From an uncultured Fidelibacterota bacterium (lineage in GTDB: Bacteria > Fidelibacterota > Marinisomatia > Marinisomatales > UBA1611), in the NCBI GenBank assembly GCA_902562835.1, contig CACEUX010000001.1:54626-118625 (forward strand): 64,000 nt of DNA. Direction: 5' to 3'. The notes below the pieces were generated by a model. That model ran no database searches. It saw only the letters and a list, made by a program, of their open reading frames with translations, and was not told where the DNA came from. Positions within the stretch are counted from its first letter, which is position 1. Every line of letters starts with the position of its first letter. A program made the translations under genes and the position numbers. Positions 29,116 to 37,177 of this stretch are shown piece after piece.

Positions 29116-30012
29116 TCAGCTCATCATTTTTGCTACTTCTATACCGAGCGCCACATTATTTAAGGCAAGTGCAATATTTGCTTCCAGGCTCCTACCTCCT
29201 GTTTTTTTTGCAATATACTTCAGGATAAATGGGGTCACTTCTTTTCCCCGAATTTCCTGTTTTGATAGCTGGACCAGCGCGCTTTCAATGAACTCCTCTA
29301 TTTCCTTTTTGGGTATTTCACTTTTAGCTGGAATGGGGTTCGCAACGAGAGTTGCAGAGCTATGTCTTAGGCTCTTATTTGTGTTAAATATCTTTATAAT
29401 GTCTTTTGGTGATTCAACCTCATCAATCGGGACCCCAGACACCCTTGAATAAAAAGAAGGGAACTCTTTTGTGTTATAACCTACTGTAGTAATGCTAAGT
29501 GTCTCTAAAAGCTCAACGGTCTTCGGGATGTCTAAAATTGATTTTGCCCCAGATGCAATAACAACAATGGGGGTTTGTGATAGGGTAATAAGGTCTTGGG
29601 AAATATCAAAGGTTAGTTCAGCATCTCTATGAACCCCGCCAATACCCCCGGTTGAAAAGACGGGTATCTCAGCAAGACTTGCAATGTGTGCAGTAGAAGA
29701 TACCGTTGTTGCGCCACTCCACCCCTTGGCAATAGATAAGCCAAGCGCACCTATAGATACTTTTTTAATATTATCTGAGCGTGAAACTTTTTCTAACTGT
29801 TCACGCTCTAGCCCAACGTGCGGAACTCCATCAATAACAGCAATAGTAGCGGGCACAACGCCACTTTCGCGACAGAGACCCTCTGCTTTTTTTGCAAAAT
29901 TGAGGTTTTCCGGAAAAGACATTCCGTGAGATATAATAGTTGACTCCAGGGCCAGAATCGGCTCGCCGTATTCTTTTGCACGCATCACAGCCTCCGAGTA
30001 TTTAATATTCAT
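29116..30012 (-). CDS. psuG: Pseudouridine-5'-phosphate glycosidase
   Basis: A 298-residue PsuG (IndA-like). It begins with the catalytic region ALESTIISHGMSFPENL, then PATIAVIDGVPHVGL, the metal/phosphate-binding TVSSTAHIASLAEIPVFST and GGIGGVHRDAELTFDIS, and later VIASGAKSILDI. The enzyme splits pseudouridine 5'-phosphate into uracil and ribose 5-phosphate. The usual partner, pseudouridine kinase PsuK, is not adjacent. I took the ATG at 30012; a TTG 15 bases upstream would add five residues. It diverges from a small hypothetical gene with a 52-base gap. Confidence 0.95.
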   Translation of the reverse strand: MNIKYSEAVMRAKEYGEPILALESTIISHGMSFPENLNFAKKAEGLCRESGVVPATIAVIDGVPHVGLEREQLEKVSRSDNIKKVSIGALGLSIAKGWSGATTVSSTAHIASLAEIPVFSTGGIGGVHRDAELTFDISQDLITLSQTPIVVIASGAKSILDIPKTVELLETLSITTVGYNTKEFPSFYSRVSGVPIDEVESPKDIIKIFNTNKSLRHSSATLVANPIPAKSEIPKKEIEEFIESALVQLSKQEIRGKEVTPFILKYIAKKTGGRSLEANIALALNNVALGIEVAKMMS

Positions 30013-30064
30013 ACCTGCTTCAACCAAAACAATAATCTAATTTTCAACATGCGTTTAATCTAAA

Positions 30065-30322
30065 ATGAAAAAAATTGACCCCACACAATATAATCTCTTC
30101 CCAAGAGTAGACCTAAGACAAGGAAAACCAAACTATATTTATATTGTTATCAATCGAAAAAGCCGGATAATAATGAAAGACGGCATGAAAATTTTAGAAA
30201 TGGTAAAAAAGATCAACAAGGTAGAGAAAGATAAGCGAGTATCGGTGCTAACCTCGGCTCCGGTCTGCAGCAAGACCAAACAACTTCTATTAGATAGCAA
30301 CATACCGATTGATCCTCTTTAG
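30065..30322 (+). CDS. Small conserved-looking hypothetical protein
   Basis: An 85-residue, Lys-rich soluble protein. The pattern is three short strands (YIYIVINRKSRIIM) followed by a helix (DGMKILEMVKKINKVEKD), a strand (RVSVLTSAPVCS) and a helix. It recalls the 'I.V.RK.R...KDG.K.L..' layout seen in small nucleotide- or protein-binding domains, but I cannot name a family. It starts at an ATG and its stop lies 2 bases before the MATE gene GTG, so it is probably translated with it. Confidence 0.6.
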   Translation: MKKIDPTQYNLFPRVDLRQGKPNYIYIVINRKSRIIMKDGMKILEMVKKINKVEKDKRVSVLTSAPVCSKTKQLLLDSNIPIDPL

Positions 30323-30324
30323 AA

Positions 30325-31743
30325 GTGTTTAAGTTCATATTCCCGCAAGACAAAAACATCTCCAAAGAAGTTTTTCGTATAGCCTACCCTGTGATTTTAA
30401 GTAACCTAAGCAGGGTTCTCATGAGTGTGTTTGATGTTGCTATGGTTGGAAGACTTGGTGCTGGAGCGTTGGCGGCGACGGGAATGGGTGGAATGATGTT
30501 CTGGGGTGTTTTAAGCCTTGCACTTGGCGTAAGAATGGCTGTACAAACGGTTGCATCTAGAAGGTTGGGTCAGGGCTTAGAAAGGCAGTCTGGGACGGCC
30601 TTTCATAATGGCCTTGTTATGGCAACTGCCTACGCACTTCCAGTCTCTTTTCTTGGGTGGATGTTTGTTGGTAACATTGTTCCTTTTTTTGTGAATGATG
30701 TAGTTGCTACTCCACTAGCGACTCAATACACGTCCATTGTTTTTATAAGTCTTGTTTTCTCAGCATACAGCTTTGTTTTTCAAGGGTTTTATACCGGTGT
30801 AGAGAAAACAAAAATCCATATGACAGTTACGATTGTAAGCAACCTGCTTAATGTTTATTTAAACGCTGGATTAATATATGGCTCTGAGGGTGTAAAAAAC
30901 TTTCTTAATGATGTTGCCCCAGGTTTTTCATTTCTATCATATCTATGGCAATGGACGGAATTTCCAGCTCTCGGAGTAAAGGGGGCTGCAATATCAACTG
31001 TGGTCGCCTCGATCTGGATGGCGACCCACTACACACTATACCTTTTTTCAAAGGATATAAAAAACAGATTCTCTGTTTTTTCCTTTTCTTTTGACCAAAT
31101 AATGATGGCTCGGCAACTAAGGTTGGCCCTGCCCCTTGGCATGCAAGAAGGCCTTATTGCTGTTGGATGGGGAATGTTCTATAAGATCGTTGGTATGATT
31201 GGTTTAGTAGAGCTAGCAACAACACAACTGCTATTTACCATTATGCATGCCTCCTTTATGCCGGCGTTGGGTGTTGGTCAGGCATGCTCAACGTTGGTTA
31301 GTAAATATTTAGGAGAGAAAAGACCTGACAAGTCTGAAACCAGTATTAAAGAATCAATTAGGCTTGCACAATATATTATGGCAACAATGGGGCTTTCATT
31401 TATTCTGATACCTAAACAATACCTAATGGTTTTTACTAACGACCCTGAGATCATACAAATAGGACTGTTTGGATTACAGATGATTGGCGCGGTTCAGTTC
31501 TTAGATGCAATTGGCTTTGTGCTTTGGTTTGCCCTATCTGGAGCGGGAAACACTGTCTTCCCTGCGGTTGTCGAATCGTGTCTAACGTGGATCGTTATTG
31601 TCCTTGGAAGTTATTTGCTTGGCGTTGTTCTCCAGCTGGGATTTAAAACACTATGGTTGTTGTTCCCCATTTACATGGGTCTTTTTGCAGCTATAATGAC
31701 ATGGAAAGTGTGCCAGGGCGATTGGAAAGAGATACAGGTTTAA
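30325..31743 (+). CDS. MATE family efflux transporter
   Basis: A 472-residue, 12-helix multidrug and toxin extrusion transporter. The family start IAYPVILSNLSRVLMSVFDVAMVGRLGAGALAATG is followed by conserved P-loop-like turns, FQGFYTGVEKTKIHM, and the second bundle beginning ALPLGMQEGLIAVGWG. An insert near residues 190-215 (NFLNDVAPGFSFLSYLWQW) is somewhat longer than in typical NorM. These use Na+ or H+ gradients to export cationic drugs or metabolites; the substrate is unknown. GTG start, 2 bases after the small hypothetical gene. Confidence 0.93.
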   Translation: MFKFIFPQDKNISKEVFRIAYPVILSNLSRVLMSVFDVAMVGRLGAGALAATGMGGMMFWGVLSLALGVRMAVQTVASRRLGQGLERQSGTAFHNGLVMATAYALPVSFLGWMFVGNIVPFFVNDVVATPLATQYTSIVFISLVFSAYSFVFQGFYTGVEKTKIHMTVTIVSNLLNVYLNAGLIYGSEGVKNFLNDVAPGFSFLSYLWQWTEFPALGVKGAAISTVVASIWMATHYTLYLFSKDIKNRFSVFSFSFDQIMMARQLRLALPLGMQEGLIAVGWGMFYKIVGMIGLVELATTQLLFTIMHASFMPALGVGQACSTLVSKYLGEKRPDKSETSIKESIRLAQYIMATMGLSFILIPKQYLMVFTNDPEIIQIGLFGLQMIGAVQFLDAIGFVLWFALSGAGNTVFPAVVESCLTWIVIVLGSYLLGVVLQLGFKTLWLLFPIYMGLFAAIMTWKVCQGDWKEIQV

Positions 31744-31824
31744 AAAGTGTCAACTGGTTATGGATAACTATTGTTATCAGCTTAAATTTTGGGCTCGGAA
31801 TATAACTTTAATTATTAATTACCT

Positions 31825-34479
31825 ATGACAGTCGGCTATAAAGATCAAGACCCACAGGAAACACAAGAGTGGATCGAGTCCATTGAAGATGCGCTTGAGG
31901 AACATGGGTACGAGCGTACTCGGTTCCTTTTAGAAACCCTTATAGGCTTTGCCCAATCTAAAGGTGCTCGCCTACCCTTCAACACATCAACGCCATTCTC
32001 TAATACAATCCTACCAGGACAGGAACCCAAGTACCCTGGAGACAGAGAACTCGAGCGTAAAATAAAATCCATAATAAGGTGGAATGCGATGGCAATGGTT
32101 ACAAAGGCCAATAAAGAAACCCCTGGTATTGGTGGTCACATTTCAACATATGCATCAGCGGCAACCCTTTATGAGGTTGCATATAATCATATTCTAAAAG
32201 GCGCAGCCCACCCCTCTGGCCAAGACATGGTCTTCTTTCAAGGTCACGCATCACCGGGTATCTATGCCCGCGCTTTTCTAGAAAAGCGATTATCAAAAGA
32301 GAACCTGCATAATTTTCGTCGTGAACTATCTGAAGGCGGGGGGCTCTCATCATATCCACACCCATATTTAATGCCTGAATTCTGGCAGTTTGCAACAGTT
32401 TCTATGGGTCTTGGCCCTTTAATGGCTATTTATCAAGCTCGGTTTATGCGCTATATGGATGATCGGGGTTTCGTTGAAGATACGGGTAGAAAAGTCTTTG
32501 CTTTTCTGGGAGACGGAGAAATGGATGAACCCGAATCAACGGGAGCTCTAACTCTCGCAAGTAGAGAAAGCCTTGATAATCTTATTTTTGTGGTAAACTG
32601 CAATCTGCAAAGACTGGATGGGCCCGTTAGGGGAAACTCTAAGGTGGTCCAAGAGCTTGAGGGTGCTTTTAGGGGGGCTGGTTGGAATGTGATAAAGGTT
32701 CTCTGGGGCTCTGAGTGGGATGATTTGTTTGAAAAAGACAGGACAGGAATGTTTCTAAAAAGAACCGAAGAGGTTGTAGATGGCGACCTCTTAAAATATA
32801 TTGTCGAAGGTGGCGCCTATATGCGTGAACACTTCTTCGGTAAATATCCAGAACTTTTAAAACTTGTATCACACATAACAGATGAAGATCTCGAGAGAAT
32901 GAAACTGGGGGGGCATGACCCGGTAAAAATGTATGCGGCATATCAAGAAGCGATCAATCATAAGGGGGCTCCAACTGTTATTTTGGCCAGAACAATAAAA
33001 GGCTATGGTCTTGGTGAAGCGGGGGAGGGGCGAAATATCACTCACAACCAAAAAAAGCTCAATGAAGATGAACTTCTGTATTTTAGAGATAGGTTTAAAG
33101 TTCCACTAACAGATGAGGAGGCTAGTAAGGCTCCGTTCTACAGATTTTCAGAGGATTCAAAAGAATATAATTATTTACTTGAAAAAAGAAAAAACCTAGG
33201 TGGCTTTTTACCAGAAAGAGTTAATGCACCCGCCCCTGTTGATGTCCCCGACCTGTCGATATTTGAAGAGATGTTAGTAGGAACGGGAAATCGGGCTATA
33301 TCTACAACAATGTCATTTATTAGGCTATTGACCATCTTGACAAAGGACAAAACCATAGGTAAAAACATAGTGCCAATTGTTCCTGACGAAGCCAGAACTT
33401 TTGGTATGGACCCCCTTTTCAGGCAGCTGGGAATATATGCACATGGTGGTCAGTTATACGATCCTGTAGACTCCGACCAGTTTCTCTATTATAAAGAAGC
33501 AAAGAATGGACAGATTCTTGAAGAGGGAATCAATGAGGCTGGGGCGATATCCTCTTTCATCGCTGCTGGTATGAGCTATAGCAACCACGGTATACACATG
33601 ATCCCCTTTTATATATATTATTCAATGTTTGGTTTTCAAAGGGTTTGGGATCTTATTTGGGCGGCAGGTGATATGCGCGCTAGAGGGTTTCTGCTTGGCG
33701 GAACTGCTGGCAGGACAACTTTAAACGGAGAGGGTCTTCAGCACCAGGATGGGCATAGCCATTTAGCAGCGGCGTCAACACCGAATATAAAGGCATATGA
33801 TCTTGCATATGCTTACGAGCTAGCTGTTGTTGTTCATCGAGGCATGCAAGAAATGGTAGAGGAAGATAAGGATGTTGTCTATTATCTAACTCTTGAAAAT
33901 GAAAACTATATTCATCCCCCGATACCAGACGAATCTAATAATGATATTATAAAAGGCCTATATAAAATTCAAAGCACAGAGAATCCAACGGTAAGGCTAC
34001 TGGGTAGTGGCCCACTAATGGGAGAAGCCTTAGCAGCAGCAGATCTCTTAAAGAAAGACTGGGGTGTAGAACCCGGGGTTTGGAACGTTACAAGCTTTAG
34101 CGAGTTGCGCAGAGACGCTGAGGAGGTTGAAAGGTGGAACCTTATGAATTCGGACAAGCAACTAAAGAGGTCGCACCTTGAAGAGTCTTTAAGCAAGAAC
34201 AAGGTCCCGACCATTGCAGTGTCTGATTATGTTAAAATGGTTTCAGAACAAATTGGGCCCTACGTTCCCGGCCCGTATTACTCACTAGGAACAGATGGGT
34301 TCGGGCGTAGCGAAACCCGGGAAGCTCTTCGTAAGTTTTTCGAGGTCGATAGATATTATATTGTTTTAACCACCATAAGGGCTCTTGCCATTGAGGGGTC
34401 CCTAGGTATGGACGTTGTTGAAAGAGTTATGAAAAAGTATAACTTAGACCCAAATAAGCCAAGCCCAATTAATGTTTAG
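31825..34479 (+). CDS. aceE: Pyruvate dehydrogenase E1 component (homodimeric)
   Basis: An 884-residue homodimeric E1 like that of E. coli, not the alpha/beta form. The thiamine-diphosphate motif is FLGDGEMDEPESTGAL (from about 228) with NLQRLDGPVRGN closing it. Other family blocks are HISTYASAATLYEVAYNH, GYGLGEAGEGRN and the QDGHSHLAA region of the transketolase-like domain. It decarboxylates pyruvate and passes the acetyl group to the lipoyl arm of E2. It opens a compact operon with E2 (9 bases downstream) and E3. A GATAAC-TATT-GTTATC hairpin lies at 31763-31778 in the leader. Confidence 0.97.
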   Translation: MTVGYKDQDPQETQEWIESIEDALEEHGYERTRFLLETLIGFAQSKGARLPFNTSTPFSNTILPGQEPKYPGDRELERKIKSIIRWNAMAMVTKANKETPGIGGHISTYASAATLYEVAYNHILKGAAHPSGQDMVFFQGHASPGIYARAFLEKRLSKENLHNFRRELSEGGGLSSYPHPYLMPEFWQFATVSMGLGPLMAIYQARFMRYMDDRGFVEDTGRKVFAFLGDGEMDEPESTGALTLASRESLDNLIFVVNCNLQRLDGPVRGNSKVVQELEGAFRGAGWNVIKVLWGSEWDDLFEKDRTGMFLKRTEEVVDGDLLKYIVEGGAYMREHFFGKYPELLKLVSHITDEDLERMKLGGHDPVKMYAAYQEAINHKGAPTVILARTIKGYGLGEAGEGRNITHNQKKLNEDELLYFRDRFKVPLTDEEASKAPFYRFSEDSKEYNYLLEKRKNLGGFLPERVNAPAPVDVPDLSIFEEMLVGTGNRAISTTMSFIRLLTILTKDKTIGKNIVPIVPDEARTFGMDPLFRQLGIYAHGGQLYDPVDSDQFLYYKEAKNGQILEEGINEAGAISSFIAAGMSYSNHGIHMIPFYIYYSMFGFQRVWDLIWAAGDMRARGFLLGGTAGRTTLNGEGLQHQDGHSHLAAASTPNIKAYDLAYAYELAVVVHRGMQEMVEEDKDVVYYLTLENENYIHPPIPDESNNDIIKGLYKIQSTENPTVRLLGSGPLMGEALAAADLLKKDWGVEPGVWNVTSFSELRRDAEEVERWNLMNSDKQLKRSHLEESLSKNKVPTIAVSDYVKMVSEQIGPYVPGPYYSLGTDGFGRSETREALRKFFEVDRYYIVLTTIRALAIEGSLGMDVVERVMKKYNLDPNKPSPINV

Positions 34480-34488
34480 GAAACACCT

Positions 34489-35742
34489 ATGATCAAGGAA
34501 ATAACACTACCAGACCTAGGCGAGGGTATAGACGGTGCTGAAGTAAGTGAGGTTACTGTTGCACTGGGAGACACTGTTTCACCGGATGATACAATTCTAG
34601 TATTAGAGTCAGACAAGGCATCCATGGAGATTCCATCTGAAGTTTCTGGTACGATCTCTGAGGTATTAATTTCTTCAGGGGATGAGGTAACCACAGGACA
34701 ACTACTTTTAAAGATAGAGGTAGCGGATGGTCCAGAACAAAGTGAACAAATAAAAGAAGAAGCTGTAGCACCGGAACCAGAGCCAAAGGATGAATCGGTC
34801 GCTATCCAAGATATAGCTTCTTTGTTAGAAACCCGGCCCCCTTCTACCAGAGGGGTTTTTGCGTCTCCAGGTGTGAGAAGACTATCGAGAGAGTTAGGGA
34901 TAAATCTAGAGAGTATTAATGGTTCAGGGCCAAAAGGAAGAATAACAAAAGACGACCTTCATGCCTATATAAAACTTCAAATGGTGATGTCATCAGGTCC
35001 CCATTCCTGGGTTAAAAAAGAAGTAGATTTTTCTACTTGGGGGAATGTTGAGGTTGAAAAGTTAACCAGAGTTAATAAAATAACTGGAGAGCGGCTTCAG
35101 CAAGCCTGGCAAGAAATCCCACACGTAACCCAATATGGCGATGCAGATATAACCGAACTAGAAAACTTACGTAAGAACCTAAAAGATGACGGCGCTAAAA
35201 AAGGGGTTAAGGTGACCTTCCTTCCTCTTCTAATGAAAGCAGTTGCCCTTGTTCTTAAAGAAATGCCTAGGTTCAACAGCTCCCTTGACCACACAGGTCA
35301 AAATTTGATCATTAAGAGCTATTATCATATTGGAATAGCTGTTGATACCCCAAACGGCCTTACTGTTCCCGTGGTTAAAGATGTAGATAAAAAAGGCGTT
35401 TTGGACCTTTCAAAAGAACTGATGGATGTAAGCGAAAGAGCAAGGGAAAAAAAATTAAACCCTGATGATATGAGTGGTGGAACGTTTACAATATCTAGCC
35501 TTGGTGGTATCGGGGGCACAAACTTCTCCCCAATAGTAAATCCACCCGAAGTTGCTATAATGGGTATTTCAAAAAGCGAGTGGAAGCCAGTCTATGACCG
35601 GAAGACAAAAGAGTTTACCGCACGCTATATCATGCCATTTTCTATTTCCTATGACCACAGGGTCATAGACGGTGCTTATGCAGCTGCTTTTTCAGAAAGG
35701 TTTTCTCAGGTTTTAAATGACATAAAAATCTTTAAAGAGTAG
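34489..35742 (+). CDS. aceF: Dihydrolipoamide acetyltransferase (pyruvate dehydrogenase E2)
   Basis: A 417-residue E2. It has a single N-terminal lipoyl domain with the modified lysine in ESDKASME (Lys43), a Glu/Pro-rich hinge, a peripheral-subunit-binding domain (FASPGVRRLSRELGI ... GPKGRITKDDL, about 123-163), and the catalytic core ending in SYDHRVIDGAYAAAF with the HxxxDG site. E. coli AceF carries three lipoyl domains, so this is the short version. It assembles with AceE and the E3 encoded 3 bases downstream. Confidence 0.95.
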   Translation: MIKEITLPDLGEGIDGAEVSEVTVALGDTVSPDDTILVLESDKASMEIPSEVSGTISEVLISSGDEVTTGQLLLKIEVADGPEQSEQIKEEAVAPEPEPKDESVAIQDIASLLETRPPSTRGVFASPGVRRLSRELGINLESINGSGPKGRITKDDLHAYIKLQMVMSSGPHSWVKKEVDFSTWGNVEVEKLTRVNKITGERLQQAWQEIPHVTQYGDADITELENLRKNLKDDGAKKGVKVTFLPLLMKAVALVLKEMPRFNSSLDHTGQNLIIKSYYHIGIAVDTPNGLTVPVVKDVDKKGVLDLSKELMDVSERAREKKLNPDDMSGGTFTISSLGGIGGTNFSPIVNPPEVAIMGISKSEWKPVYDRKTKEFTARYIMPFSISYDHRVIDGAYAAAFSERFSQVLNDIKIFKE

Positions 35743-35745
35743 ACA

Positions 35746-37176
35746 GTGTCGAATAAACAAAACTATGATATAGCAGTAATTGGGTCTGGTCCAGGTGGAT
35801 ATGCGGCTGCCTTTAGAGCAGCGGACCTTGGTAAAAAAGTTGTGTTGATTGATAGGGACGAACACCTGGGTGGGGTTTGTTTGAATAGGGGGTGTATTCC
35901 TTCAAAGGCCTTGCTTCACATCTCAAAAGTTATAGATGAAGCAGATCACCTATCTAAGATCGGCGTTTCATTTCAGGAACCAAAAATTGATATTGATGCT
36001 GTTCGGGCCTATAAAGAGAAAATAGTTTCTCAGTTAAACACAGGAATTTCGCAACTCGCCAATGCTAGAAAGGTTCAGGTTCTAAATGGCACAGCAACCT
36101 TTCTATCAAACTCAGAACTTGTTGTTGCTGTTGGTGAAGGTAATATAAAGGTGGAGTTTGACAGGTGTATTATTGCTGCGGGTTCAACAGCAGCTATGCT
36201 TCCGGGGGTTCCAAAAGACCACCCTTCGGTACTTACTTCTCGGACAGCCCTTGACCTGGTTACTATACCTGAAACCCTTCTTGTTGTTGGGGGTGGGGTT
36301 ATTGGACTAGAGTTGGGGCAGGTATATTCTTCGCTTGGTTCAAAAGTCTCAGTCGTAGAGTTTTTACCAAACCTTATCCCTGGTGCAGATTCAGATATCG
36401 TAAAACCCTTAAAAAGAAAATTAAACAAACAATTTGAAAACATTATGTTGTCTTCAAAAGTAGAAAGCGTTACAGCACTTGAAGACAGTGGGTTAAGCGT
36501 TTCAATTATAAATGAAAATGGAGATAGGGTTGAGAAAACCTTCGATCAAGTTCTTATATCTGTTGGCAGGAAGCCAAATACGAACGTTTTAAAGCTTGAC
36601 CAAACAGACGTAGTAGTCAATGATAATGGTTTTATTGATGTAGATGTATACCAACGCACATCTGTAAAAAACATTTTTGCAATTGGTGATATTGTGGGGA
36701 ATCCAATGCTTGCACATAAGGCCACCCATGAGGGCAAGGTCGCTGCGGAGGTTGCCTGTGGTCATCCTGCAGCAATGGATGCCAGGGCTATTCCCAGCGT
36801 TGTATACACGGATCCTGAAATAGCTTGGGCGGGGCTAACAGAATCAGAGGCAAAAGAAAAAGGCATTTCTTATGAGAAGGGTGAGTTTCCATGGGCCGCA
36901 AGCGGTAAGGCCTTAATACTCAACGCGGCGCAAGGGAAAACGAAAATATTATTTCACCCAGAATCAAAACAGGTTTTGGGTGCTGGGATCGTTGGGCCCT
37001 CTGCTGGAGATCTTATATCAGAGGCGGTTCTAGCAATTGAAATGGGTGCAGACGTGGAAGACATCGCCCTAACAGTTCACCCTCACCCAACATTGGGTGA
37101 AACCTTTGCAGCCGCTTCAGAGGTCTACTCTGGGACAATAACAGACCTATATATACCAAAAAAGGAAAAAAAATAA
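35746..37176 (+). CDS. lpdA: Dihydrolipoyl dehydrogenase (E3)
   Basis: A 476-residue flavoprotein that reoxidises the lipoyl group with NAD+. FAD binding is through IGSGPGGYAAAFRAADLG, the redox disulfide is in GGVCLNRGCIPSKALLH (Cys45/Cys50), the NAD site in VVGGGVIGLELGQVYSSLG, and the C-terminal interface carries the catalytic histidine in VHPHPTLGETFAAA. It starts at a GTG 3 bases after E2. Being encoded with aceE and aceF, it probably belongs to this complex, though it could serve other lipoyl enzymes too. Confidence 0.97.
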   Translation: MSNKQNYDIAVIGSGPGGYAAAFRAADLGKKVVLIDRDEHLGGVCLNRGCIPSKALLHISKVIDEADHLSKIGVSFQEPKIDIDAVRAYKEKIVSQLNTGISQLANARKVQVLNGTATFLSNSELVVAVGEGNIKVEFDRCIIAAGSTAAMLPGVPKDHPSVLTSRTALDLVTIPETLLVVGGGVIGLELGQVYSSLGSKVSVVEFLPNLIPGADSDIVKPLKRKLNKQFENIMLSSKVESVTALEDSGLSVSIINENGDRVEKTFDQVLISVGRKPNTNVLKLDQTDVVVNDNGFIDVDVYQRTSVKNIFAIGDIVGNPMLAHKATHEGKVAAEVACGHPAAMDARAIPSVVYTDPEIAWAGLTESEAKEKGISYEKGEFPWAASGKALILNAAQGKTKILFHPESKQVLGAGIVGPSAGDLISEAVLAIEMGADVEDIALTVHPHPTLGETFAAASEVYSGTITDLYIPKKEKK

Positions 37177-37177
37177 A

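Noticed and set aside
31763..31778. GATAAC-TATT-GTTATC hairpin before aceE as a terminator
   Set aside because: No T-run follows and the stem is only six AT-rich pairs; at most a weak operator or leader structure.
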